From assembly GCF_040183065.1 (NCBI RefSeq), contig NC_091125.1, positions 127,269,621-127,333,620 of the forward strand: a stretch of DNA of 64,000 nucleotides. Direction: 5' to 3'. A model generated the notes under the pieces. It did no database searches. It was not told the DNA's origin and was given only the letters and a program-made list of their open reading frames with translations. Source of the stretch: Periplaneta americana. Lineage: Eukaryota > Arthropoda > Insecta > Blattodea > Blattidae. The position numbers and the translations under genes were made by a program. Position 1 is the stretch's first letter. Every line of letters begins with the position of its first letter. Shown one piece after another: positions 1 to 11,138 of this stretch.

Positions 1-396
1 CTTCATCCTCAACAGAACAAAACTTGAAAAATTTAGAGAATTTTCAGTGTTCAACGAAAGACGCTAATTACATTTCGCCTAAACTGGAAGAGAATATGAA
101 ACCTGAGACTAATAAATACACGAACATTAACGGAACAAGTGAGAAGCATCCAAGTGGTATGTTACCTGCATCAGAGGATTCCTGTGTTAGTTATATTAAC
201 GATGAATCTGTGTCAATAGAAGGAAGTCAAAATTCTTCCAGCGCTTTGATATCCGAGGAGAAAGTCGAGAATAAAAATAGCACCAAACAGACCCATAAAT
301 CGGAATTGACAGAAAAAATAGACGAAACTGATGAGGCAGCTACAAATTCCTTGGAACCAGAGAGTGAGAAAGAGGAAGAAGTTGATGATTTCCAAG
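1..396 (+). CDS. Unrecognised acidic protein, exon cut by left edge
   Basis: The frame is open from the first complete codon (base 3) and runs 131 codons to a strong donor, AAG|GTGAGT, at 396/397, leaving one base (phase 1). The peptide is hydrophilic, rich in Glu, Ser, Thr, Asn and Lys, and ends in a very acidic stretch (SEKEEEVDDFQ). No signal peptide, membrane segment or catalytic motif is visible; it looks like a disordered linker. The frame stays open past the donor for only five more codons, which supports the splice. A second exon at 18388-18838 has the same character, ends on the same CAAG|GT sequence and the same phase, so the two look like duplicates. The start codon lies outside the window. 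I do not recognise the family. Confidence 0.72.
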
Positions 397-1054
397 GTGA
401 GTTCATGATATAGTATTCTATGATTATTAATTACTTTATATCCGTTTTATTTCCTTTCCTTAATTCCTCAGCTGTGTTGCAAATTTTCTTTTCGTAGCTC
501 ATGCCTAGATCAAAGACTCTGATAACGATGAGGTAACAAAAAACAAAAACAATATTATACAATAATTATAATCATCCAGTCTCTGGGGAAGGGGATTAAA
601 GTTTTTCCTGGATCTGGTAGTCAGTACCAACAGAATTTTCTTTCTAGCAATTGTTTACGTTTCAGCAAGTGTTTACGTTTCTTATGTACTCAATAACTCT
701 GCCCAACAATTTCAAATAAGGTTTGTAAAGAAATTTTCAGGTTTCAAAGTACTTAGTCGTCCTACAATGTACAATATTGTTAAAAAGTGAGAAAGACTGA
801 ATTGTACGAGACAAAAAGCGTAGGAGGCAGCCACACGTTTAGGCCAAGAAACTCTAGACCATGTAAAAATTCGTGTAGAACGTTTTTAAACAACTGTATT
901 TTATTTTTAGTTTTAAATGCAGGATGTTACAAAAAGGTGTGTCAAAACCTCACGGAAATATTTCTCACACATAGAGGATGAAAATATGAGTTAAGCGGGC
1001 CATCCTGTATATTTTAGAAAGAATAAAATATTATAAGCAAAACAGAACACAGCG
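397..1054. other. Intron sequence, nothing recognised
   Basis: AT-rich intron between the first acidic exon and the duplicated block that begins at 1055. I see no coding, tRNA-like or terminal-repeat structure. Confidence 0.5.
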
Positions 1055-1277
1055 TACAATATATTAAGAAGAGATGATAGCAGAATTCCTCTACAAATTT
1101 TGATTTGTCGAGCCGGAGAACAGAGAATATTAGGAAGGCGTTTAAAACGTCTAATTCACGACTTTATTTTGCGTACTGGAACAAAATACCGAATCTAGAA
1201 TCTTGAAATATGATGACGATTATTATTATTATTACTATTACTATTACTATTACTATTACTATTACTATTACTATTAC

Positions 1278-1310
<33 letters not shown>

Positions 1311-1446
1311 GGGCAAAATTAAAGTGTTATAAAAATGACAAGAACCGCTTCGAATTTCTGTGAAGTTTTAATCTTTCCAATACTATGACATAATTCATGT
1401 AACATAGTTATTAGTTTAATTGAATGTTCTTATCGTCAGATTCGAA
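1055..1446. repeat. Direct duplication, copy 1
   Basis: This block is almost identical to 2397-2748: both begin tacaatatattaagaag and end gttcttatcgtcagattc. They differ in the length of an internal (ATT)n tract (1220-1310 here, with ATTACT variants; about 2561-2601 in the other copy) and a 12-base gap near the end. The near-identity implies a recent event. Both copies lie in one intron of the host gene. Confidence 0.9.
1220..1310. repeat. (ATT)n microsatellite with ATTACT interruptions
   Basis: About 90 bases of TTA/TTACTA units inside duplication copy 1. The tract is about half that length in copy 2. Confidence 0.95.
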
Positions 1447-1499
1447 GAACCGTAATTCGAACAAGAAACTGCAAGTAAACTGAAGAATTCTATTGAATA

Positions 1500-2396
1500 G
1501 GGGAGACTGTTGTACCTTTAGCATAGTGTACCTTTGAACATTTTTGTTTTTTAATTTTTGCTGCTACCTAGAGGACTCAAAATGAAGTAGATTGTAGAGA
1601 AAGCCGCTAAGTAGGTCTGGTCGTAGTTTCAGTTTGATTTATTGCAAAGTATGAGTTCCGTAGACAAAAGAAGTTTTTTTAGTATCAAAAGTAAACATTT
1701 CGTTCATTGATGTATGTTTTCTAACACAAAACCAGATTGTATTTGTTAATATCTTTCAAGTACGGTGTGTTCCCTATCATCTGGTGAGTAATAACATATT
1801 TTAATTTCCATGATTTATTTGACTCTCTAGTTTTCGGAGCCATATTTGTTTAAACGTGCACCCTCTTGTACCTTTGAACACAAAACATCTTGTACCATGG
1901 AACATGTTCCAAGTTACACGATACTATCGGTTTTTGTTTTTCTTTTATTTTAAGGTCATGTCACGAAGTAAGTCTGGAATTAAAGATGTCCCCAATTGAT
2001 CCGGATGCCTTGAAGAAAGCTGTTGAAGCAGTTATTGCTCCTTCAGGAAATAAAATCTCAATCAGAGAAGCCTCCTCTGGTTTATGATTGCAAATACATT
2101 TTAAATATGATTGTCAGTTTTTTCAGCTATATTCCCACCTATATTCCATGTGTTCCAACTTACAAGAGGGTGTGTTCCAAGGTACATGATCCTGTTGTAC
2201 CTTTGAACACATTACATATCCCTTCATTTTATTTTTTCCATCCTTAAAAGATTTGTAAAACAGAAAAATACATACTGGAAGTTGTAAAGGAATCTTCAGT
2301 AATTATTTCAAGTATTTTTTCATTTAAAAAATTTAATTTCCCAAAATTAAAAAAAAATAAAATGTGAACAGTGTTTAAAGGTACAACAGTTTCCCC
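1500..2396 (+). mobile_element. Pogo-like DNA transposon, non-autonomous (897 bp)
   Basis: Terminal inverted repeats (ggggagactgttgtaccttt at the left, its near-complement aaaggtacaacagtttcccc at the right) are flanked by TA at 1498-1499 and 2397-2398, the TSD of the Tc1/mariner/pogo superfamily. Several subterminal copies of gtacctttgaacac occur in both orientations, as expected of transposase-binding sites. A short frame at 1986-2087 resembles the N-terminal Psq-type helix-turn-helix of pogo transposases. The DDE catalytic core is absent, so the copy is an internal-deletion derivative. Confidence 0.8.
1986..2087 (+). pseudogene. Pogo-type transposase N-terminus (Psq helix-turn-helix remnant)
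   Basis: ATG-initiated frame of 33 codons with DALKKAVEAV, then GNKISIREASSGL, then stop. The pattern (aliphatic-rich first helix, K/R-S-I-R-E-A turn, G-hydrophobic) matches the Psq/CENPB-type DNA-binding start of pogo transposases. The recognition helix and everything downstream are missing. It is inside the 1500-2396 element, whose TIRs and TA TSD support the same family. Confidence 0.6.
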
Positions 2397-2560
2397 TACA
2401 ATATATTAAGAAGAGATGATAGCAGAATTCCTCTACAAATTTTGATTTGTCGAGCCGGAGAACAGAGAATATTAGGAAGGCGTTTAAAACGTCTAATTCA
2501 CGACTTTATTTTGCGTACTGGAACAAAATACCGAATCTAGAATCTTGAAATATGATGACG

Positions 2561-2602
<42 letters not shown>

Positions 2603-2748
2603 GGCAAAATTAAAGTGTTATAAAAATGACGAGAACCGCTTCGAATTTCTGTGAAGTTTTAATCTTTCCATTACTATGACATAATTCATGTAACATAGTT
2701 ATTAGTTTAATTGAAGATTTATTCTTAATGTTCTTATCGTCAGATTCT
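2397..2748. repeat. Direct duplication, copy 2
   Basis: Near-identical to 1055-1446. Its first bases are the TA target duplication of the pogo-like element, so the duplication edge coincides with the transposon end. Confidence 0.9.
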
Positions 2749-2780
2749 CTCGTATTCTAACAAAAATTACTTAATTTCAG

Positions 2781-2832
2781 ATTCTCTGGTGCAAATGCAT
2801 GGAGAGGAGAAAATACGATTTCAAGAGCCAAC
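2781..2832 (+). CDS. 52-bp internal exon of the acidic-protein gene (module copy 1)
   Basis: Acceptor ttaatttcag ends at 2780 and donor AAC|GTGAGT starts at 2833. Joined to the first exon in phase 1 it reads DSLVQMHGEEKIRFQEP plus two bases (ac) of the next codon. The exon at 22291-22342 is also exactly 52 bp, has the same entry and exit phases, and reads DYFSCTPGKEEVIFKPP plus ac; D, G, E, F and P line up at equivalent positions. The match in length, phase and peptide is the main evidence that this is a real exon and a duplicated one. Function unknown. Confidence 0.75.
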
Positions 2833-3054
2833 GTGAGTAACTTATAAAAATATCCTCAATTTATATTCGGATTAATTTAATTATCACCTTGAACTCGAGA
2901 AAGAGAGTTGTGTAGAAAAATCATCAATGAATAAGAATTTATTCCTTTAAAAATCGCGAAAAATCTCTTCCATTTTCAGTGACATTTTGATCGGGAAATT
3001 TCATTTTCATCACCGCATTAACACTTTTACATCCTTAACAATCCATATGCAGTG

Positions 3055-3327
3055 TTATTCAAAGATACACTTTAAGCACATTTTACATCCAACTTGAGTG
3101 AGGATGTGCTGAATAGGAAAATAAATCAGTCAAACTGAACTTATTCCATCGAAAATTACGGAAGACAACATTGTTCAATTTTTTGTGACTTTCCGAAAAC
3201 TTACCTTCGTAGTCATTTTGCGCGTCATTCTCAATTGTCCATTAGTACCAACTTCGTCGTTACCACTTTTCTTATTTCCAAGAATATGCCTTGTTCGAAG
3301 CCCAAATGCTACATATGGATGGGACAT
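3055..3327 (-). CDS. Candidate nested two-exon mini-gene (58 aa), hypothetical
   Basis: On the - strand an ATG at 3327-3325 opens 41 codons (begins MSHPYVAFGLRTRHILG) ending exactly at a consensus donor AAG|GTAAGT (exon 3205-3327, phase 0). After 96 bases there is a branch-like tgactgat, a pyrimidine run and acceptor ttcctattcag, followed in phase 0 by 17 codons (begins HILTQVGCKMCLKC) and TAA at 3057-3055. A possible AATAAA lies about 120 bases further on. It lies inside an intron of the + strand gene. The splice signals are good, but the peptide is short and unrecognised, so chance or a repeat-derived origin is possible. Confidence 0.25.
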
Positions 3328-3635
3328 TCAATATTGCCCAAAGATTTTTTTGCAGTTTAGAATTATTCATGTTTATTTTAGTCGCCACTACTTTCCTCTA
3401 CTGTTTTGTTAGTTAAAAAATAAAAGTGAACCAACTTACAAGAATTGTTTAGAAGAAAATTTAAAACATTGTACAGCACTTCGTTCTGATCTCAAATTAC
3501 AGACTTCGAAATGCTCGTAAATCTCAGTGACCAACAAGCAAAGTGTAAGGTTTAGGTTTCACCTGTCACAAGCATAGTGGCATGCTATTCAGAATTTTGG
3601 TTGAGTTATTTTAATAAAACTTAAATTTAAACAAT
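3328..3635. other. Intron sequence, nothing recognised
   Basis: AT-rich, no terminal repeats, tRNA boxes or convincing coding frame. Confidence 0.45.
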
Positions 3636-3854
3636 GTTTTATTTAACGACGCCCACAACTGTAGAGGTTATATCAGCGTCGCCGGTGTGCCGGAATATTG
3701 TCCCGTAGGAGTTTGTTTACATGCCAGTAAATCTACTTACATGAGCCTGTCGCATTTAAACACACTTAAATACCATCGACCTGGGCCGGGATCGAATCCG
3801 CAACCTCGGGCACAGAAGGACAGCACTGTATCGACTGCGACACCTAGGCCGGCG
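3636..3854 (-). mobile_element. tRNA-derived SINE, family F (minus orientation)
   Basis: Read on the - strand it starts with a tRNA-like head (box B ggttgcgg-attcgatcccgg type, here degenerate) followed by a body that ends ...gcgtcgttaaataaaac. The same body is found on the + strand at 41569-41803, where a TSD is visible. The open frame across this segment is a by-product of the SINE. Confidence 0.75.
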
Positions 3855-3945
3855 TTTTTTGAATATAAAGACTAATTTAGAAAAAGAACAATGGCTACGT
3901 CATTGTTTTGGTTGATGGATTTAAAACCGAAAGACGTCCAAACTT

Positions 3946-4341
3946 CAATTGAGGAGTCCATTTTCAAAACGTTTCTTGTCCACTTGATAACGAAAATGAG
4001 CTTCCTATGTCCATGCAGTCTTCAATTATAACTCTACATACAAACGGTCAATATTTGGCTTCAGAACGCCCTCTAAACCACAAAAATTTTGCGTTATATG
4101 TAACTACTGGAATCAAACTGACTCTTGTTAACAGCAAAATTTGTGACAAAATATTAGTTCCAGTTTTGGAATCGAAGACCCTCATGCTCCTATTTGATTC
4201 TAAATGAACCCAAACTCTTTTATTTCACAATGTCTCTTGTCTAGCTGCTAAGAAATTTTAAACCTAAAAATATTTCTTCGTGATTTCCCATAAATATATG
4301 GGAATGGACAAGGGTCGTTTTGAAAATAGGGTCCTCAATTG
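3946..4341. repeat. Imperfect inverted repeat, about 38-bp arms
   Basis: Arms 3946-3983 and 4305-4341 are reverse complements with few mismatches (core caattgaggagtccatttt against its complement). They are separated by about 320 bases and weaker similarity continues outwards. The arrangement suggests a decayed foldback or short TIR element. The open frame at 4007-4207 lies in the loop and resembles no known protein. Confidence 0.5.
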
Positions 4342-4593
4342 CATTTGACTTGTAATCATTAAACCAGGTAGTGATAAAATTAATCAATTTTGTGATTATC
4401 TTCTGAACATTTATATTGATCGAAATGAACATCATTTTCTCCTGACTAATGCGGAGAATCCTGATATCACAAAAACTACCAATGTAGGCCTATATGAGTC
4501 GTTTCATTCTCACATGAATGCAAACTTCAACCACAGTCATCCAAATACGGTATATTTATTTTTATTGAAGTGATCACTAAATATCAGATTGAT

Positions 4594-4807
4594 TTTTTTT
4601 ATTTTAGTAGATTATTTTACGACGCTTTGTCAACAACGGAGGTTGAGATGAAGGTGATAATGCCGGTGAAATAAGTCCGGGGTCCAGCACCTAAATTTAC
4701 CCAGGATTTTCTCATATTTGGGTTGAGGGAAAACATCGGAAAAAACCTCAACCAGGTAACTTGCCCCAACCGGGAATCGAACCCGGGCCACCTGGTTTCG
4801 CGGCCAG
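4594..4807 (-). mobile_element. tRNA-derived SINE, family D, with 13-bp TSD
   Basis: Minus-orientation copy with box B region (gggttcgattcccgg on - strand) and body through ggttgaggtttttccg to the tail ...cgtcgtaaaataatctactaaaataaaa. It is flanked by the perfect TSD atatcagattgat (4581-4593 and 4808-4820). The tRNA head is cut 5' of the ggccgcgaaacc segment relative to the copies at 7848 and 36684, i.e. a 5'-truncated insertion. Confidence 0.9.
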
Positions 4808-4820
4808 ATATCAGATTGAT

Positions 4821-5289
4821 GTTTATATATAATTACAGTAACCTATGTTAATATTTCACACAAATTTCAAAACATAAGGTCCAAAGAGCGACAAAAACTA
4901 TTGGACGTAATAACAGAACAACATGATAATTATCAAATGTCACAGCCAGATTTCGTGAAGGCTGTCTCCTATTATAACTTTTTAAAACGGTAAATAAGAG
5001 AACAGTGACGAAAAGAAAACTAGAATACGTTTTGGAAGAAGTCAGAACCGCCTCCTCGTGGTGTCCTTTGTGTTATATGTAACGATTCTTGATTTAGGGC
5101 AATTTGCATGTACCCAACATTTTACCTGTTTCGTCTTTAGGAGAATTTATTTGAACAAAATTTTAAACACTTCTGAATTAGGGGAACTAGCAGTACTCCC
5201 TGTCTCCTTCTTTACTTCTTTCTCTCCATCAAAATAATTTCCTTTACCTCACCAAAAGTAGCAGAGAGAGCTTCACCATCATCATCATT

Positions 5290-5339
<50 letters not shown>

Positions 5340-6132
5340 AACCTATTCTGAAGAATTCACCGAGGTGCCTTGTTCTATGTTCTGGGTATTAATAACCGAT
5401 ACTAGGTATCTGTAATCCTGGATGTCCTTGGTCATTTGGCCACGCCTATGATAACAAACTGTGAACATAACACCACGGTTATAACCAGAATTTTATGACA
5501 TAAATCCCACCTCACTGCCGGAAATCGAACAGGTTTACAATAGCACGCAGACATAAAAGTTGTAACTTGAATTACGAAAGATGTCCTTGGTAGTAGCTAT
5601 GCATTTACCATATATATATTGGTATGCGGAGTAGGTAGACCTAGTTACTCCATTGTCTCCCACGGAATGTGTGCCACTGGATGTAGGGTTCGCGTTTCCA
5701 AAACTGGCAGAAGACTATGAATTTTGAAGGATGATTAAATTTCTTAATATGGCTTTCTTTGGAAAGGACGTAACGTTGAATCTCGCCCACGTTAAAGATT
5801 AGTAGTAACAAAATGGATCTACACGAGTGTTCCCATTGCGCGTCATATTCATATTCCCACTTAATTTTACACTGTCTTCCGATCACAGTTATTTAATAAT
5901 GCACAATTAAATTTGAGATTCATGAAACTGGATGTATTCAGTTCAGCAGAGAGGATATAAAAACAAAGACAAGCCTGGTCGTAAGAAGACAATCCATTAA
6001 ATAAAAAAGTGAGAGAGAATTTGAGGAAATCCCTATGATTGAGTGTAATGTATATACAGGAATATTACGGTGAATGGAATTAGGAAAAAATACTTTTAAT
6101 TTGCTATAAGTTTGTAAGATTTTAGATGGTGT
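4821..6132. other. Intron sequence with one microsatellite
   Basis: Apart from the (ATC)n tract at 5274-5340 I see no gene or repeat structure. The short frames here (for example 5641-5886 on the - strand) lack recognisable features. Confidence 0.45.
5274..5340. repeat. (ATC)n microsatellite
   Basis: Almost uninterrupted CAT trinucleotides for about 65 bases. Confidence 0.95.
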
Positions 6133-6145
6133 ATCTAATAAACGA

Positions 6146-6484
6146 GTCCCGCGCCGTGGCGTCGCGGTCTAAGGCATCCTGCCTAGGACTCGCGTTACGG
6201 AATGCGCGCTGGTTCGAGTCCTCATGGGGGAAGAAATTTTCTCATGAAATTTCGGTCAGTGTATGGGACCGGTGCACACCCAGCATCGTGATGCACTTGG
6301 GGAGCTACGATAGGTAGCGAAATCCGGTTGCGAATACCAGCTATAACGGCTGAGGGGATCATCGTGCTAACCACACGATACCTCCATTCTGGTTGGATGA
6401 TCGTCCACCTCTGCTTCGGCATGTGGGCGTGACGCCAGCAGCCGGCTGGTCGGTCTAGGCCCTTCACAGGCTGTAGCGCCACGG

Positions 6485-6517
<33 letters not shown>
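6146..6517 (+). mobile_element. tRNA-derived SINE, family C, (ATT)n tail
   Basis: Head with box A-like gtggcgtcgcggtctaaggc and box B ggttcgagtcc, about 300-bp body, and a 3' (ATT)n tail. Flanked by a 13-bp TSD with one mismatch (atctaataaacga 6133-6145; atctaatgaacga 6518-6530). The length of 372 bp suggests a full or near-full copy. Frames on both strands here are by-products. Confidence 0.88.
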
Positions 6518-6519
<2 letters not shown>

Positions 6520-6530
6520 CTAATGAACGA

Positions 6531-7833
6531 AATGAAATAAGCTATAAAAACTATAAATTATTCAGTATTAATATAATAACAACTAATAATAATAATAATA
6601 ATAAATAATAGTTCATTAAAACAGAATATATGATTAAGAAGAAAGTAGCCTAAGGACCTTTTTGAGCTGCGAACGATTAAACTATTAATTGATATACTGT
6701 ATATAATCACTTGAGATTATCCCGTAAAATAAGTAAAACTCTTCGGAGAAGATTACAGCATGTATACAGAGTGTAAGCGATATAGGTTAATCTGCCAAAT
6801 TATATACAAAGTATATATCGGTCTACTGAACAAAATATCTAGTGAAATGTAATGGAAGGCTGTGAATCCCAAAACGCGTTAAGTCCATTTTTATGGAAGG
6901 ACTGGGTTAGTTGTTTATCCACCGGTGTATGGACTGAGCGAGTTTTCAAGTGACATGCACAGTAACACAAACTTTTAGACAAGAATTGGCGTTATTTTGG
7001 AAGAAGACAAGCTTAAAATATCATAGAAATCTCAAACATAATCATAAGTAGAGTACAGGCGGAAAATCTGATAAGTCACGTTTTACTATTTTTACACGAG
7101 AGCAAGATCCATTAGAGTCTATTGTCTTTGGATTATTATTCTTCAAATTTATTTGGGTTAATGAGGTTATTATTATGTACAATTAAACTCCACAAATCTA
7201 TACTAAATGAGCTACTACATTACATCTAAAAGAGATAATTTTGGACTTCTCGAGTTTTTCACCTGTGCTCTTCATAAATTTCACTTTTACTGCCAAATGA
7301 ACGGTTCAGAACCATATTGGGCCAAGCGTCAATTACCAAAACCGTAGAAAATAAGGGTTAAAATGAAATTATTACCACAATTCAATGGAAACATATAGCT
7401 AGTAATATAAAGTATACACATTCAAACTAAATGATATGACAATCTTCATTAAACTATGGTTTTCACTTAACTTTAACCCTTGCTCTCTCCGTTTTTAATA
7501 AATGGCGCTTGTCACACTAAGGCTCTGAACCCTTCAAATATTAAAAATAATTAACTTACATATCAAGTATTGCAACAACCTTATTTAACGTTTTTCTTCA
7601 ATCATTATTTTATGCTCTACCAACAGTATCTTTTTGGCAGTTTATATCGTTTGCACTCTATAGGCCTATATGCGTACTGCCATTGTGTATAGGAATAGAC
7701 ACGTCCACACTGTTCATGGGATATGACGTAAGCATTTTCATGGCAATCTCAGTGTAATTTCAGTTCCACAAAATCCTTTCATTTTTTCTGTTAGTGTAGG
7801 AGAAACATAATTATATGCATTACACGTAAAAAC
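6531..7833. other. Intron sequence, nothing recognised
   Basis: AT-rich sequence without visible coding, tRNA-like or terminal-repeat structure, apart from a short (AAT)n at about 6585-6605. Confidence 0.45.
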
Positions 7834-7847
7834 ATAGAAGGCACCGA

Positions 7848-8096
7848 GTCCACACCTGTGAAGTAACGGTCTGGCCGCGAAATCAGGTGGCCCGGGTTCG
7901 ATTCCCGGTCGGGGCAAGTTACCTGGTTGAGGTTTTTCCGGGGTTTTCCCTCAACCCAATATGAGCAAATGCTGGGTAACGTTCGGTCCTGGACCCCGGA
8001 CTCATTTCACCGGCATTATCACCTTCATCTCATTCAGACGCTAAATAACCTAAGATGTTGATAAAGCGTAGTAAAATAACCTACTAAAATAAGAAA
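7848..8096 (+). mobile_element. tRNA-derived SINE, family D, with 14-bp TSD
   Basis: Head tccacacctgtgaagtaacgg plus box B gggttcgattcccgg and the family D body ending gttattttactacgcttt type on the opposite strand. Flanked by atagaaggcaccga at 7834-7847 and 8097-8110. A short internal deletion removes part of the region between boxes A and B compared with the copy at 36684. Confidence 0.9.
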
Positions 8097-8110
8097 ATAG
8101 AAGGCACCGA

Positions 8111-8419
8111 AACGTCGGACGTTCTCTAAATAGGCAGGCGGCTAAATTATCTTCAAAGCATGGCTGAATAACCATGCCTAAACCCATAGAGGAGCAAGGA
8201 TTACACGAATGCATTATATATAACTTAAAATGGAACTTTTTTTCAGGGTTGTTAAACTGCAGAAAAGCCCACAACCAGGACGAAACTTACCCTCGGAATT
8301 CATGACATGACGGCATTATCATTGGCATCACCTGGCACGAACACAGAAAATGTGATACATTTTATTATCCAGCAGCTATTTTGTTTTCTACAACAGGAAA
8401 TGAGAAACTGTTGTTATTA

Positions 8420-8459
<40 letters not shown>

Positions 8460-10021
8460 CATTACATTGTTAAATTTAACTTATGTGACAGTATGAGTAA
8501 ATAAATTATTTATTTTATTAATTTATTGGTTTACTTATTTTATATTCACTCTTGTTGAATAGATGACCCAAATACACCCAAAATAACCTGCTTAACACAC
8601 AATATTTTCACACAATGAAAAGTTGAACATCGTCAGTTTTATTTTTAAGCATTAGCAAGTTTAATTAATATTTATAAGAGGAAGATTTCTTTGCGATAGC
8701 TATAAGAAATAAACCTAAAAATAGAATATTATGTCTCAAAAATGGTGCGTGCTGCGTTATTAACCATTATACAAGAAATTAAAATAATAAATATTAGAGT
8801 CAATTACAATTTTTACATTGTTTTCTTCATAATTATTTCTTATTAGTAATTAGTAGCAGTAATAGCAGTAACGGTAGCACAGAAGCAGTAGTATTAGTAG
8901 TAATAATAGTAATAATTTATTTAACGACAAGTTAAACTCTCAACTTATTCGACTCGAAATTCAACTTGAGAATTTGAAAGGAACACTTTTTCAGCAGCCG
9001 TGACTTCGAAAAATTGATTTCGTAATATAATTCATCTTACGCTTGATATAGCATAATTGACAGACCTTCTATAATTTATAGATCTCCATAATTATCATAC
9101 CTACCGCTAGCACCACTTCATCATGTACTATTACGGACAAAAAGGATGCCCAGCTGAATATCTCTTAACTTGCAATTTGCTATAGTTCATGTTAACCGCG
9201 CTGTAGGATCTATTCACATCATCAAAAAATTAAAAAGAAGGGTAAGTAGGGATAACCCTCACACTAGAGACGAACTTTAAGATACTATTAAGATTTATTG
9301 AAAATCATCCGTCCTCAAGTGAGGTTGAACACTAGAATCCGGAATTACAAGCATCAAAATATAAACAAAAATAAAATGAGTGAAATAATTATTCGCTTTG
9401 TACATTTAAAACAAAAAATTATGCGTCAACATATAAATGATAGCGTAGAATTTGAAGAGAGACCTTCAGAATTTCCATCACAATCTTCAGTATCTCATAA
9501 AAGGGAATTTTAAACGATTTAAGGATATTACAAGTAAATTTTGGTAAACACCCCCTTGCTCCAAATAGTAAGCCTGTAACATCCCAGTTGTAAAGCGAAA
9601 TGCTGTATTTTTTACTAAGGTATGGAAGGGAAAGTACATATTTAGCTTGCTTTTCATCATTTATCTCGAGCGCCTGATTCGTGTCTTGCTCAAAACATAT
9701 CGTAGGATCTAAGACCATCGTTCTTTAGGTTCTTCTATTGATGGCAATTATCCACCCTTCTATGAGAATCATCTTCAGACACAATGAATCTCCTCATGTA
9801 CTTCCCATCCTCTGTTTCTTAGCAGGTTGACAATTGCTTTACGGGCTCGATGGTGTCTATTTTTACGCAGTAGTTCCCCCTTCTCACAGTACGTGGCCAA
9901 AAAATTACTAGCGTTACGGAACTACGTACAACTTTTGGATGTTACAATTTCATCAAAGTTGTCGGGAATGCGTGAATGTAGACAACCGATATATTTTGAA
10001 CAACTGCTAGAAAACAGGTTA
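8111..10021. other. Intron sequence with a (TTA)n tract
   Basis: (TTA)n at 8411-8460 is the only clear repeat. Frames at 8050-8274, 9298-9513 and 9419-9718 are unsupported by splice signals or family features. Confidence 0.45.
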
Positions 10022-10025
10022 GTAC

Positions 10026-10806
10026 TGTGACAGCGACGTGAGAATCGAACTCACGACCAGCGTCCCGCAAGAAAGCAGATCGCACAGGCTCCACGGAACA
10101 TTGAGTGACGTCGCGCGGTGGAGAGAAGAGAGAGGGTGTATTACGTCACGCGACGAGTCCGCGCGCGCAGCTGCTTACGGAGGGAAGGGGGAACGGACCT
10201 TCCCGGCCCTTCCAGAAATGTCGATGTAGAGATATTGAGATAATTCTCTACACACCTGTAGAAGGTTCTCGCAACTATGATTTTGCTATAAAAGAGCAGG
10301 CGCCAGCGAACTAGACAGAGTTTTCAGTTATTCAGTCAGTGAGAAAGCCAGAGCGAGCAAGCCAGCCGGAGTTCGACTCGAGTGTGCGTCCGCATCTGCG
10401 TCAGCATCCGAAGGCCTGAGTTCGAGTGCAGTGGACCGCAGTTGGAGGGACCTGAGTTCGAGTGCAGTGGCCGCAGTTGGAGGGACCCGAGTTCGAGTAC
10501 AGTGAACTGTCTCTGGAGGTCTGTGGTTCGAGATACTGTGAACTCGAGTGACTGAGATAGAAGAACTGTGAACTGAGAACTGGTAGTTCTGATTTGTAAA
10601 TAGTACTGTGTAAATATTAGTTAAGATTAACAGTTCATTGTTGTGCGTAATAGTCCAAGTAAATTGTCATTGTCGTCGGTGGAGTGCTATAACGAATACT
10701 GTGTTGAGTGAAGATCCAATTGTTGACGAGAGCGTTAAGGTGAATTGTAGAAAGGAATTATTGTTGTGACGAATAAATTACATTGTTGTTACAAATAAAA
10801 ATCACA
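10026..10806. mobile_element. Solo LTR of an LTR retrotransposon (fossil), probably Ty3/gypsy type
   Basis: 781 bp bounded by TGTGA...TCACA, a short perfect terminal inverted repeat, with the 4-bp TSD gtac at 10022-10025 and 10807-10810. It is GC-rich compared with the surroundings. A TATA-like ctataaaag lies at 10286-10294, followed about 30 bases later by an initiator-like ttcagtcagtg, and an AATAAA occurs near the 3' end. About 37-bp tandem repeats (gagttcgagtgcagtgg...) lie at roughly 10420-10500. No internal region is present on either side, so this is the relic left by LTR-LTR recombination. The intact TSD and clean ends suggest a moderate age. Confidence 0.82.
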
Positions 10807-11138
10807 GTACTCATAAAATAAAAATATAATTAAGTGCACGCTATTATTACTCAAAGTTATAGAAGTAAAAATATGTGGTCCCTCAATCCCAGGTCTCATG
10901 AATTACCGTAAGTCCAGCAGACAACCCACGGTATATAGCACTACCACCAGCAACTAATGACCACATACCACGGGGTCCAATTTCAGGGCGGTGCGCAACA
11001 GATTTCACAACGGAACGAGCCATAAATATGGGAATGAGACAGAGATGATGATGATGAAATAGGTAAGTGTAATTACGATGAAGAAAGAAGTTCGAAATGT
11101 CGAAAGTTATCCAGCAATTCTGCTTCACTTGGTTCAGA
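10807..11138 (-). other. Open frame of unknown origin
   Basis: A - strand frame of 81 codons (11128-10883) includes MARSVVKSVAHRPEIGPRGM and SAIYRGLSAGLTVI. The composition is more protein-like than most frames nearby, but I see no family motif, no splice context and no paralogue in the window. It may be a repeat-derived fragment. Confidence 0.15.

Noticed and set aside
10038-10314. Overlapping + frames in GC-rich DNA as a gene
   Set aside because: They lie in the solo LTR; GC-richness and open frames are properties of the LTR.
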